Source: Metallosphaera tengchongensis
GTDB taxonomy: Archaea; Thermoproteota; Thermoprotei_A; Sulfolobales; Sulfolobaceae
NCBI RefSeq assembly: GCF_013343295.1
Contig: NZ_CP049074.1
Location: forward strand, 1,717,501-1,781,500
Direction of reading: 5' to 3'
Length of the DNA: 64,000 nucleotides
Shown here: positions 26,816-34,959 of the stretch, one piece after another
Layout: every line of letters starts with the position of its first letter
How positions within the stretch are numbered: position 1 is the first letter of the stretch
Made by a program: the position numbers and the translations under genes
Notes under the pieces: model-generated
What the model saw: only the letters and a program-made list of their open reading frames with translations
The model's database searches: none
What the model was told of the DNA's origin: nothing

Positions 26816-27045
26816 GGTTTAAACTCAAGTTTAGCTAAGGATATTCTGAACAAGAACAGAAGGTTTTGTGATTATTCAATTTTATAGACATTTTATTTTT
26901 TATGGAGTGTTCAGTATAAGAGGTTTTACATGGTAGATCTTGAAATTATTCAAAAAATTTCAGAATATGGGCTATAAAAGAGTACCTCTTCTTAAAAGAG
27001 ATATGGAAAAGGTATATAACGACCGGTGTTAATATATAAATTATC

Positions 27046-27345
27046 ATGAGCTCCGCCGAGATAAAATCTACCGATGAGTTCGTTAACAGACTGAAATCAG
27101 CCATATACATGATCAGTGTCCTGGCATACCTATTAAACGGAGAGGATAGGGAAGACGCAATTATTATCAGGAAAATGATGAAAGAGCTTTATAATAAAAT
27201 TTCTAAAAACTCTATTACGACAATTGAGTTTAACGACTTGTACGGAGCGATATTATTAGGCCTCTCGATCCTTTATTCAGAGATAAAGGAGGAGTTGAAG
27301 AGGGACCAGGTGCTAAGGATCCAAGAGACATTAGCGGTCAATTAA
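27046..27345 (+). CDS. Small helical protein of unknown function
   Basis: A 99 aa protein predicted to be nearly all helix (EFVNRLKSAIYMISVLAYLLNGED, LYNKISKNSITTIEFNDLYG). A hydrophobic stretch at residues 20-30 is too short and mixed to be a certain membrane segment. No family recognised. A TATA-like tatataacg lies about 30 bases upstream. Confidence 0.5.
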   Translation: MSSAEIKSTDEFVNRLKSAIYMISVLAYLLNGEDREDAIIIRKMMKELYNKISKNSITTIEFNDLYGAILLGLSILYSEIKEELKRDQVLRIQETLAVN

Positions 27346-27471
27346 TCAACGGAACGTAACCATGTTTGACTAAATCTCTGGATATACGTGTCGTAATAGA
27401 ACTCGAGTTTAGGATTTACACTTTACTTCCTGTATTCATAAGCTCTTATACTCCTCCGTCTATTTCTACAC

Positions 27472-27669
27472 ATGATAGTTCATTTGGAAAATGGCAAAGT
27501 GTATGTGGAGGGTGTAGTTCCAGCCAAGTGTTCTTTGAGAGGCTACAGAGTCAAGTTGGAGTTAATGAACAACAAAATAGTTGGTGGATCTTGTGAGTGC
27601 GGTCTTTTCCCTTGTTCACATTCCTCGAAACTCTATCTAAGATATATGAGGAGTAAGGGCATTAGATAA
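27472..27669 (+). CDS. 65 aa SWIM zinc-finger-like protein
   Basis: Cys41, Cys43, Cys48 and His50 lie in CECGLFPCSH, which fits the SWIM pattern CxCxnCxH. The sequence before it (GYRVKLELMNNKIVGGS) supplies the expected beta strands. SWIM modules bind DNA or protein partners and are usually parts of larger proteins; here the whole gene is 65 aa. The 27366-27596 alternative frame looks like a shadow. Conserved neighbours would decide it. Confidence 0.6.
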   Translation: MIVHLENGKVYVEGVVPAKCSLRGYRVKLELMNNKIVGGSCECGLFPCSHSSKLYLRYMRSKGIR

Positions 27670-27680
27670 CAAAGTCGATG

Positions 27681-27713
27681 CAAGCCTTACCCTAGGGCTA
27701 AGAGAGCAGGCCG
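27681..27713 (+). repeat. Possible degraded IS200/IS605 end
   Basis: Bases caagccttaccctagggc followed by taagagagcagg echo the GCCC-loop-GGGC hairpin and trailing gaggaggtc seen at 19651, 24728 and 45495, with more mismatches. The rest of the 27670-27998 gap is AT-rich and holds the promoter of the next gene. Confidence 0.35.
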
Positions 27714-27960
27714 ATTTTGACGGAAAATTTGAGCTCCCTATCCGGTTAGGACGACGAGATAAGGACTCGTATCATCTCCATCATCCGCCCTGGAATTAAT
27801 CTCTTTAAAATATTCTCCTAATGTTATAACTAGATATAGAGGATGGATTGGATCAAGGTTAAGTTTATACATCTAAGAATCTTTATATAAAGTCTATATA
27901 TAAGTCCAAATGATTATTTTCCTTAATTTAACAAGAATAAATAGAATATTTTATAAACCC

Positions 27961-27975
27961 CTTATATTTATAAAG
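27961..27975 (+). promoter_or_regulatory. TATA-like box of the beta-propeller gene
   Basis: The run cttatatttataaag is centred about 31 bases before the ATG at 27999. Other AT-rich TATA-like stretches lie at 27879-27905, so the active one is not certain. Confidence 0.4.
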
Positions 27976-27998
27976 ATATTAGTAAACCTAAACATACA

Positions 27999-29606
27999 AT
28001 GAAGAAAGTAATTTTAGGTATAATGGTCGTCTCGGTGTTTTTATTGGGAGCGTTCTTGGGCTCTCCTGTTATGCAGTTTTTCTCTCAGGTCATCACACCA
28101 ATACCTCAACCCATTGTAAGGACTTACGATATGTATAACACTACTTACTTCCCCTATGAGGTTAAGGTAGTGTATTATCCAGGGAACTACACGAACTTAA
28201 ACCTAGGTCTTCCAACTTCATGGGAGGTTACAAATGGAGGTCAATCTCACAACGCTGCCTTCACCACAACGTGCACTCAACTAATCCAGGGAGTGGTGTG
28301 GCAACAGGACTTCGCCCACATGGCTGGTGCAGCTCTCATACCTCTGTCTGCACCTCAGAACATGTTACCTGGAGCAAATGTGATGGGTACTAGATCCGCT
28401 TTGGTGATGTTAACTCAAATGGTCGGAGAACCCTTGGGAGTCACCCTTGCTGATAATCTCCTTTTTGTGGAAGAAGATAGCGGCCCTGGTAGTATTTTTG
28501 CAGTGAATCCGTTAAATGGCCAAGTAGTCTGGTACGCAACTGGTTTGGCTAGTTACGCTATGAACAATCCCATAGTCTATAACGGAATAGTGTTCGTGAC
28601 TGTGGGCGACGTTGGGTTCAACTTCGCCAACTTCGTACATTACGAAAAAGGTCAGTTCTCCTCAATACACAGGGGAATGGCGTATGGAGCGATATATGCG
28701 TTCAATGCTACGGACGGTGAACTGCTCTGGATGAAGTTTACCATGGGCGAGGCCATGCCTGCGCCAGCCGTTTACGATGGTATCTTAGCGTACTCCGACG
28801 GAGGTGGAGAATTCATAGGAGTAAACGCCACCACTGGACAGGTCCTGTGGATGGACTCAATGCCAGGCCTTTTCGATAGTATGAGCAGCGTAAACTATTA
28901 CGTTATGCCTAATGGGACGCCAATCTTCATAGCAGGTTTCACCAGCCTCAGCCAACCTTTCGGTCTATTGGTAGCTGTGGATGGACTTAATGGCAAGGAA
29001 GTATGGAACGCAACTTTACCCTCACCAAATAGACCGTTTAATACCGGAATGGGTGATGTCCCACCTGCAGTAGATCAGCAACTAGGTATAGTGGTTCAGA
29101 GTACGGTCGCCAACGCTGAGCCTAACGGCACTGTTGACACCTTGGTTGTGGGTGTGAACGCTACGACCGGACAAGTTCTCTGGGTTACTAACCTGGGAAG
29201 AGGTTACACTCCACCTGCATTCAAGGGAGCAATTCCAACGATATACAACGGTACCGTCTACGTGGGGGCACCTTCCCTTGGCAAAGAGTACGCAATTAAT
29301 ATAAAGACTGGTCAAATTCTATGGCAGACCAGGTTAAATGGGATATCGACGCCACCATCTGCGCCAGGAGGTCCTAGGGGAGGGGCGACCTACTACGACA
29401 ATCTGCTGTGGGTCGTGGGTGGACCAAACGTTTACGTCCTTAATCCTAAGACAGGAGAGGTACTCCAGCAGTATTATGTTGGAGGAAGGTTCGGAATAGT
29501 AAATCCAGTGATTGTAGGTAGCACCATGTACTTGACCAACAGTTACGGATGGGTAATAGCGATACCCCTCTACCAGGTCTATCCTAACTACGTCCTTTAC
29601 GCTTAG
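27999..29606 (+). CDS. Membrane-anchored PQQ-like beta-propeller protein
   Basis: A 535 aa protein with an N-terminal membrane segment (VILGIMVVSVFLLGAFLG) and a large outer domain. Repeats of the PQQ-enzyme propeller kind are visible: IFAVNPLNGQVVWYATG, IYAFNATDGELLWMKF, ATTGQVLWMDS, ATTGQVLWVTN, TGQILWQTRL. These build an eight-bladed-type propeller outside the cell. PQQ binding or quinoprotein dehydrogenase activity is not shown, since no catalytic Asp-Cys pair is clear. It stands alone, convergent with an ABC transporter operon. Confidence 0.75.
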   Translation: MKKVILGIMVVSVFLLGAFLGSPVMQFFSQVITPIPQPIVRTYDMYNTTYFPYEVKVVYYPGNYTNLNLGLPTSWEVTNGGQSHNAAFTTTCTQLIQGVVWQQDFAHMAGAALIPLSAPQNMLPGANVMGTRSALVMLTQMVGEPLGVTLADNLLFVEEDSGPGSIFAVNPLNGQVVWYATGLASYAMNNPIVYNGIVFVTVGDVGFNFANFVHYEKGQFSSIHRGMAYGAIYAFNATDGELLWMKFTMGEAMPAPAVYDGILAYSDGGGEFIGVNATTGQVLWMDSMPGLFDSMSSVNYYVMPNGTPIFIAGFTSLSQPFGLLVAVDGLNGKEVWNATLPSPNRPFNTGMGDVPPAVDQQLGIVVQSTVANAEPNGTVDTLVVGVNATTGQVLWVTNLGRGYTPPAFKGAIPTIYNGTVYVGAPSLGKEYAINIKTGQILWQTRLNGISTPPSAPGGPRGGATYYDNLLWVVGGPNVYVLNPKTGEVLQQYYVGGRFGIVNPVIVGSTMYLTNSYGWVIAIPLYQVYPNYVLYA

Positions 29607-30256
29607 ATATCTACTAAAAACAGGGGTCTTCCCTTAAAGTCAACCCTTTTTATTTTAATCTCATAAACTTTTTCCAATAAATCCTCGGTAACTTCCTCTG
29701 GCGTCGATTGAAGGACTATCTGTCCAGATTTCATTAAGGTCACGTAATCTGCGTAACCCAACCATTGTAGGTCGTGGGTAGATGCTAGGAAGGTCTTGTT
29801 TCGCTTCAGGTGATTTATAACTTCAAGTACCTTCCGTTGGTTCTTGAGGTCTAGTCCTGACGTAAGTTCATCCATGATGATCAAATCTCCTTCCGTAAGA
29901 GCCTTGCAGATCAGGACCATTCTCTTCTCACCTGTGCTTAAGGTGGAGAACCTCTTCCCGAAGAGTTTGCCTACGTCGAGGAGCTCAACGTATTGCCTAT
30001 ATTTTTCGAGCTTATTTCTCGTCCCAGAAAGAAGAATGTCCTCCACTGGAATGTCTGAGGAAAAGAACTCCGCAGGAACATATCCCTTTTCCATACCTTG
30101 CAAGCTGTTGAGAGCCCTTATCACTGATCTTAGGAGGGTAGTCTTCCCTGCTCCGTTGGGTCCTATAACTAGGTTCAGGCCCCTTCTTACCTCTAGAGAG
30201 AAATCTGACAGGATTAATCTGTCCCCTACCTTTACCTTAGCTCCCTGAATAAGCAA
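29603..30256 (-). CDS. ABC transporter ATPase (FecE/BtuD type)
   Basis: A 217 aa ATPase. Walker A GPNGAGKTT (32-40), signature LSTGEKR (106-112), Walker B LIIMDELTSGLD (125-136) and a switch histidine in STHDLQWLG are all present. It powers import with the permease and binding-protein genes directly upstream on the same strand; its start overlaps the permease gene by 20 bases. The set is like iron-siderophore or cobalamin importers. Confidence 0.9.
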   Translation of the reverse strand: MLIQGAKVKVGDRLILSDFSLEVRRGLNLVIGPNGAGKTTLLRSVIRALNSLQGMEKGYVPAEFFSSDIPVEDILLSGTRNKLEKYRQYVELLDVGKLFGKRFSTLSTGEKRMVLICKALTEGDLIIMDELTSGLDLKNQRKVLEVINHLKRNKTFLASTHDLQWLGYADYVTLMKSGQIVLQSTPEEVTEDLLEKVYEIKIKRVDFKGRPLFLVDI

Positions 30257-31205
30257 TTCCCTTCACCAGGACCATAACGATTATGGGAGATGCCATTAGG
30301 GAGGTTATCGCGGTCAGAGGAATCTTGAAGCCTAAAACCCCGTTGGAGACGATCTGACTTGATATCATGATTATCATCCCCAGTAGCCCAGAGTAAGGTA
30401 CTAGTCTCGTAGCACTTCCTGAGGCGAAAGTCCTGACGATGTGTGGCACAATTATTCCCACAAATCCTATTATTCCGGCAATGGAAACAATGAATGCTAC
30501 AGCGAGGCTAATGAGGATCACCCACATGATTCTGAACCTCTGAGGGTCCACCCCCTTCGACAACGTCATGTCATCGCTTACTGAGCTTAAGTCTATCATA
30601 CGAGACGTCCTAATCCCCACCAGGAAGATTAGGGAGAGGAAAAGGGCTAAAACCAGGTCGTACCTCCACCCGACTACCTCAATTTCCCCTAGGAGCCAGA
30701 AATTAAGAGGTGGGACCTGAGGGAACCTCAGTGTCAACTCGGTTAGCATAATTGTTACCAGAGAGGAGAATATGTATGAGACCACCACTCCTCCAATAAC
30801 CATCCCGTAAACTCCGGTTCTCCTCCCAACTGCTAATGTAAGTAATGTGGAGACCATGGAGAAGACGAAGGCCACCAGGGGAGAAAAGTAAGCTACCCAA
30901 TAAAAGGGTAGGTTAAAGGCCAGAAGAAAGTAGGATAGCACAGCCCCAAAGGCTCCCCCTGAGGCCGTACCGCTCACGTAGGGATCCATTAGGGGGTTTC
31001 TAAAGAGTAGCTGCATTACTGCACCGGATATTGCGAGGATAGCTCCTATCAGCGCTGACGCAACCACGGTTGGTAACCTTATGTCCAGTAGTATCTCACC
31101 GTATACCCCAGTTGGATGTAGAATGTATTGAGGTGGTATGTAAACCTCCCCAAACATTACCCCCAGGATAAGTACGGGAGGTAAAAGGAGTATGAGCCAC
31201 CTCAA
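30237..31205 (-). CDS. ABC transporter permease (FecCD/BtuC family)
   Basis: A 322 aa protein with nine to ten membrane segments and the FecCD family motifs, such as DIRLPTVVASALIGAILAISG, LFRNPLMDPYVSGTASGGAFGA and GIIGFVGIIVPHIVR. It forms the channel of the importer with the ATPase encoded next. The gap to the binding-protein gene is one base. Confidence 0.93.
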   Translation of the reverse strand: MRWLILLLPPVLILGVMFGEVYIPPQYILHPTGVYGEILLDIRLPTVVASALIGAILAISGAVMQLLFRNPLMDPYVSGTASGGAFGAVLSYFLLAFNLPFYWVAYFSPLVAFVFSMVSTLLTLAVGRRTGVYGMVIGGVVVSYIFSSLVTIMLTELTLRFPQVPPLNFWLLGEIEVVGWRYDLVLALFLSLIFLVGIRTSRMIDLSSVSDDMTLSKGVDPQRFRIMWVILISLAVAFIVSIAGIIGFVGIIVPHIVRTFASGSATRLVPYSGLLGMIIMISSQIVSNGVLGFKIPLTAITSLMASPIIVMVLVKGIAYSGS

Positions 31206-31206
31206 T

Positions 31207-32157
31207 TCAGAACACCGGCATAGTGACGTTCAACTCTCTCATGACGTAAGAAGTGTTAACGTAGCTTGGGGCGTTGCCCTTTAGAATTTGACTCATAAGT
31301 CCAACTCCGTATACCGATAGAGGACCTGGCTCATTCATTAAGTCGGTTGGGAGGTTTCGAGAGAGGACGTAGATTCTGTGGTCCTTATAGGCTTTGGTGC
31401 CCTGTATCCCAGGTATGTGGTTCACCATGTAATAGGTGTAACTTAGGTTGTACATCTCTTGAACGAGTATTACCTGCGGGTCGCTAAGAATTAGGGATGA
31501 GGGCCCTAGGAGCGGATATCCAGAGTAATTTCCAAACACGTTGACCCCACCAGCTAGTGTCAGGATGTTATTAATGAAGACGTTTCCCCCAGCGGAGTAG
31601 AATTCGTAATTTGGGCACACCCAGATTAGGTAAGCTACAGTGGTGTTACCGTGAGTTTCGTAGGAGGACAGCTTAGAGTTCATCCAAGACACTAGATTCT
31701 CACCCTCACCCTTCACCCCAAGGCCGGTGGAGAGGTTTAGAACGGAGCCCTCTATCTCTGAGAAGTTTTGCGCATAGTCGTTATTTGTGAGTAATAGGTT
31801 CAGACCAGCCTCCTGGAGTTGAGTCACGCTGTTTCCTAATATTCCCTCTTCCCCTACCACTAGGGTGGGCCGTAGTAGAACTATTCCGCTAACGTTAGGG
31901 GGAAGCGAGACTACGGTAAGGTTTTTAGGAACGTAACCAGTCCCGTTGACAAGTTCCAGAAGGGAGAGCGAGTACTGATCCATCCCAACTATCTCCTTAC
32001 CAAGTCCCAACGACAATAAGATCTGTGTGTCGCTGGGCGATAGGGAGACTATCCTCTGATTTACAGATTTTTGAGGAGAACTGGAGAAGTGTATTGAATA
32101 GACCAAAGTTAACGCAACTACTAGGACTAATATAAGGGCTATCAGCTTAAACTTCAT
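31207..32157 (-). CDS. Extracellular substrate-binding protein (iron-siderophore/B12 type)
   Basis: A 316 aa protein. The hydrophobic first 20 residues serve as a signal or membrane anchor (LIALILVLVVALTLVYS). The binding lobes follow the BtuF/FhuD plan: RIVSLSPSDTQILLSLGLGKEIVG near the start, LRPTLVVGEEG, and LILSDPQVILVQE later. It captures the substrate outside the cell. Its start codon overlaps a 19-bp palindrome like an iron box, which favours an iron substrate. Confidence 0.87.
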   Translation of the reverse strand: MKFKLIALILVLVVALTLVYSIHFSSSPQKSVNQRIVSLSPSDTQILLSLGLGKEIVGMDQYSLSLLELVNGTGYVPKNLTVVSLPPNVSGIVLLRPTLVVGEEGILGNSVTQLQEAGLNLLLTNNDYAQNFSEIEGSVLNLSTGLGVKGEGENLVSWMNSKLSSYETHGNTTVAYLIWVCPNYEFYSAGGNVFINNILTLAGGVNVFGNYSGYPLLGPSSLILSDPQVILVQEMYNLSYTYYMVNHIPGIQGTKAYKDHRIYVLSRNLPTDLMNEPGPLSVYGVGLMSQILKGNAPSYVNTSYVMRELNVTMPVF

Positions 32158-32174
32158 AGGCTAGGATAGCCTAT
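32156..32174. promoter_or_regulatory. Iron-box-like 19-bp palindrome over the transporter start codon
   Basis: Arms ataggct (32156-32162) and agcctat (32168-32174) are perfect complements around aggat. The 7-5-7 layout and the TAGG/CCTA arms match DtxR/IdeR-type iron boxes. On the minus strand it lies between a TATA-like box (32179-32188) and the start codon, where a bound repressor would block initiation. Confidence 0.5.
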
Positions 32175-32178
32175 CCAT

Positions 32179-32188
32179 GTATATAAGT
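32179..32188 (-). promoter_or_regulatory. TATA-like box of the ABC importer operon
   Basis: Minus-strand acttatatac is centred about 27 bases before the start codon of the binding-protein gene. Confidence 0.5.
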
Positions 32189-32266
32189 CTTGTTAAACTA
32201 GTTCCAAGCTTATCTAAAAAAATTATTATATACTTACTAGACTAAAAGACATTCAAGAGATCCTGA

Positions 32267-33283
32267 TTGTCCCTTAGATCTACACTACTTGATATCGCTG
32301 AGTTCATCGTGGCACCATACTCTGTTCTCAGGAAGATATTTCCTCAAATCTTTCTCCTAGCCTTAGTGGTGTTCTCAAACGCTGTCATTTTCGTGAACTA
32401 CCAACATTTGGACTGGGTCTCCGCAATCTACGCCGGAGTAAACGTTGTAACTACAGTTGGGCTCTACGCACCCAACATAAACGCAATGCCCTCCGTGGAG
32501 AAGCTCCTTTTGGTTGTGACCATCATCATGGCAGTAGGTCTTTATACTAGCATAATACAATCTGTAGTAAATACTGTAGTCAGAAGGTCCTCGTGGAAGG
32601 ACGCGAGGGCAAGGTGGAGGGGTTCCCACATGAAGGATCACATAGTGTTGATCGGCACTGGAAGGGTAATCATTAGCGCAGCCCAGAGGCTGTCGAAGTT
32701 GGGAAAAGATCATATTGTACTTACCCCATCCCAAGAGGTTTTCGAAGCTCTCAAGGAAGATCACGTGATCCTTGGAAACCCCGAGGATGAGAGAGACCTG
32801 ATGAGTGCTGGGATTCCCTCAGCGTCATCCGTGGTAATAGCCATGGAGGATGACACCAAGTCGCTTCTGGTCACTTTGAAGGTTCAGAGGATAAACCCGC
32901 CCCTCAACACAATATGTGTAGTTAAACAAAGTTCCCTTATAGACGTTTTTAGAACGGCAGGTGCAGATGAAGTTATTCCGTATGAGGATATAGTTGGGAG
33001 GATAACCGCTGCCGCCTCCATATCCAGGAACGTCGGTGGAGTGATATTCACTATGGAAAGGAAGGCTGACATGGTCGTGGGATTTTTCGACGTGAAGCAG
33101 GAGGTCGCTCTTTCCTCTTTACCAAAAGAAGTCATACCAATAGTCATCGTGGAGAACGGAAGTTTAAACCCATACTTTTCCAAGGACACGAGATTGAAGC
33201 CTGGACAGACCCTCATCGTATTGGGAAACCCTGATCTATTCAGGTCTATAACCGAAATACTTTCTGGGAATGGGAAAAGCTAA
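32267..33283 (+). CDS. Two-TM channel-like protein with RCK (TrkA-N/TrkA-C) domain and altered filter
   Basis: A 338 aa protein with a TTG start. TM1 is about residues 26-44, a pore loop 51-68, TM2 80-103. An RCK NAD-binding domain begins at about 124 (HIVLIGTGRVIISAAQ) and a TrkA-C domain follows near 255. The pore helix is like a K+ channel, but the filter reads TTVGLYA where K+ channels have TVGYG. Ion selectivity is therefore uncertain. Confidence 0.75.
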   Translation: MSLRSTLLDIAEFIVAPYSVLRKIFPQIFLLALVVFSNAVIFVNYQHLDWVSAIYAGVNVVTTVGLYAPNINAMPSVEKLLLVVTIIMAVGLYTSIIQSVVNTVVRRSSWKDARARWRGSHMKDHIVLIGTGRVIISAAQRLSKLGKDHIVLTPSQEVFEALKEDHVILGNPEDERDLMSAGIPSASSVVIAMEDDTKSLLVTLKVQRINPPLNTICVVKQSSLIDVFRTAGADEVIPYEDIVGRITAAASISRNVGGVIFTMERKADMVVGFFDVKQEVALSSLPKEVIPIVIVENGSLNPYFSKDTRLKPGQTLIVLGNPDLFRSITEILSGNGKS

Positions 33284-33403
33284 GCATGACTAGCTTAAGG
33301 GACAAAATTGCAACCTAATACTTTTTTAATCATCTTAATATAAAGCTTAATCTTAACAGTATTTTATTCTAATAGCAACTATTTAAGCTGGAGAAATATA
33401 TCA

Positions 33404-34039
33404 ATGATAATGTATGTGAGTTTCCTCGATCAGCGCGACTTAGACGTTATAGAGCTAATGGTCACACTGATGCACGTTTCATCTTACAAATTATCTAAAA
33501 TATCTGGAATCCCAGCTTCAACTTCTTGGAGGATTCTAATGAAGTTAAAGTCCATGGGGTTGATCGCTAAGGACAGCAAAGAGTACTACATCACCCCTAG
33601 GGGCCTGGTCATGGCCTACTATCTCTCTAAGAGACCTACAATTAGGGAGACTTCCCTTAAGAACTTGAAGGAAGCGTGGAAATACGAGGGGTCACAGGAA
33701 GAGTTAAGGAATTTTCTAGATTCATTAAGGGAATTCCTAAGACGATTCGAGATTTCGCCCATGAGCATATGTTTCAATCAACCACTCTCAGCCATTAGTT
33801 TGATGTTACCTAGAGCTAAGGATCTGGATGAGATGAGCAAGAAGGTATTAGCTAGGTTTATCTTAAAGACGTTCCCAAGCGTGGTTTTACCCTCGGGCTG
33901 TAAGGTAGTCCTTAGCTTCGATGAGAGCGGAGAACCTTACGCTTTGGCTTCTGACTGTAAGGAGGAAGGGGTTCATATTTTCCACAAGTGTTCTCTCATA
34001 AATTCAGTGATAAAGTCGGAGGTAAAAGGAACCAGATGA
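33404..34039 (+). CDS. Winged-helix regulator-like protein
   Basis: A 211 aa protein. The N-terminal third (DLDVIELMVTLMHVSSYKLSKISG...STSWRILMKLKSMGLI) is a winged-helix domain. The rest is unrecognised and includes two conserved-looking cysteines near HIFHKCS. It overlaps the next gene as ATGA, so they are translationally coupled, and the two products may act together. A TATA-like ctatttaag lies about 22 bases before the start. Confidence 0.6.
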   Translation: MIMYVSFLDQRDLDVIELMVTLMHVSSYKLSKISGIPASTSWRILMKLKSMGLIAKDSKEYYITPRGLVMAYYLSKRPTIRETSLKNLKEAWKYEGSQEELRNFLDSLREFLRRFEISPMSICFNQPLSAISLMLPRAKDLDEMSKKVLARFILKTFPSVVLPSGCKVVLSFDESGEPYALASDCKEEGVHIFHKCSLINSVIKSEVKGTR

Positions 34040-34953
34040 GGGACTTCATGGGAAACGTCAGGACATTAATGAACAAGGGTTTCCACCCTACGGTAATAAT
34101 GAACGGTTGTATGAGAAGGGGTCTTCAGGGAAGCGCGGATGTAAGTTCAGATGGAAGTTTAGGCGGTTCAATCTCACTGGAGAAGTGTCTGATTTTAGGC
34201 CATGAGAAGGAGGGTCCATGCAATTTTTACCCCTCGACCAAGAGGACTCTTCTCAAGAAGGAACTTAGGACCGAACCTGGTCAAGGCAGGTTAATTTTGG
34301 GTGCAGACGGAATGCCGTTCGTTGACATTTTGAGACCTGAGAGAAATTCAGAACTGCTAAAGGCTTATCTGAGCACTTCGATAGGAATCCACTCTCCCAC
34401 CTGGTATGGGGTAGAACAACACGACGTTGCGGGTTTCTTTTGGGGGTTTAGGGACTCTCCTCCTTTAAGGGTCGAACAGGGTATGGCCACTGGTCTGATA
34501 AATAGACCTGGAGGACTGGTCCCGGTGAAGGCCCTCTATAGAGCGCTGAACGGAGCCGAGGAGTACTTTGAGAGACGTGGTTTCCCTCTGAGAGATCTGA
34601 TAAAGCTCTCTGAGGAGACCTTGGAGAGGGCAGGCAAGGCACTTGTGTTTGACAGTGATGTGAGGGCCTTCAATCTAACTAGAGCGGGAATTCACGGTCT
34701 ACAGGACGTGGTCATGACTCTAGGATTTGACATGGAGGTAGAGTTACCAGATCCGTGGTACCCAAATCTGTGGGAGTCGACAAAGGCTTTCGGAGAAGTG
34801 ACACACTCCGAGGTCTTGGTGCTTGTAATAGGAAGGGAGTATGATGTAGACTCTGCGCTCTCCAAAGCTGAGAGTATTGGTATTCCGTCCTTCAATGTAG
34901 GTAAGATAAAAGATAAAGGTAAAAACGTTTTTCTAAAAAAAAGAAAAGTATAG
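34036..34953 (+). CDS. Unknown protein, possible PurM/AIR-synthase-like C-terminus
   Basis: I place the start at the ATG at 34036, four bases into the previous gene's stop (ATGA), giving 305 aa. Much of the sequence is unrecognised. The end, EVLVLVIGREYDVDSALSKA then GIPSFNVGKIKDKGKNVFL, resembles the last strands of PurM/HypE/ThiL-type proteins (GIPAxxIGxV then VxL). The rest does not show the family's ATP motifs clearly, so the link is weak. It ends near the NrfD gene on the other strand. Confidence 0.4.
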   Translation: MRDFMGNVRTLMNKGFHPTVIMNGCMRRGLQGSADVSSDGSLGGSISLEKCLILGHEKEGPCNFYPSTKRTLLKKELRTEPGQGRLILGADGMPFVDILRPERNSELLKAYLSTSIGIHSPTWYGVEQHDVAGFFWGFRDSPPLRVEQGMATGLINRPGGLVPVKALYRALNGAEEYFERRGFPLRDLIKLSEETLERAGKALVFDSDVRAFNLTRAGIHGLQDVVMTLGFDMEVELPDPWYPNLWESTKAFGEVTHSEVLVLVIGREYDVDSALSKAESIGIPSFNVGKIKDKGKNVFLKKRKV

Positions 34954-34959
34954 CTTAAC

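Noticed and set aside
27366-27596. A 76 aa reading overlapping the SWIM gene
   Set aside because: The 27472-27669 frame carries the clear zinc motif; this one looks like a shadow.
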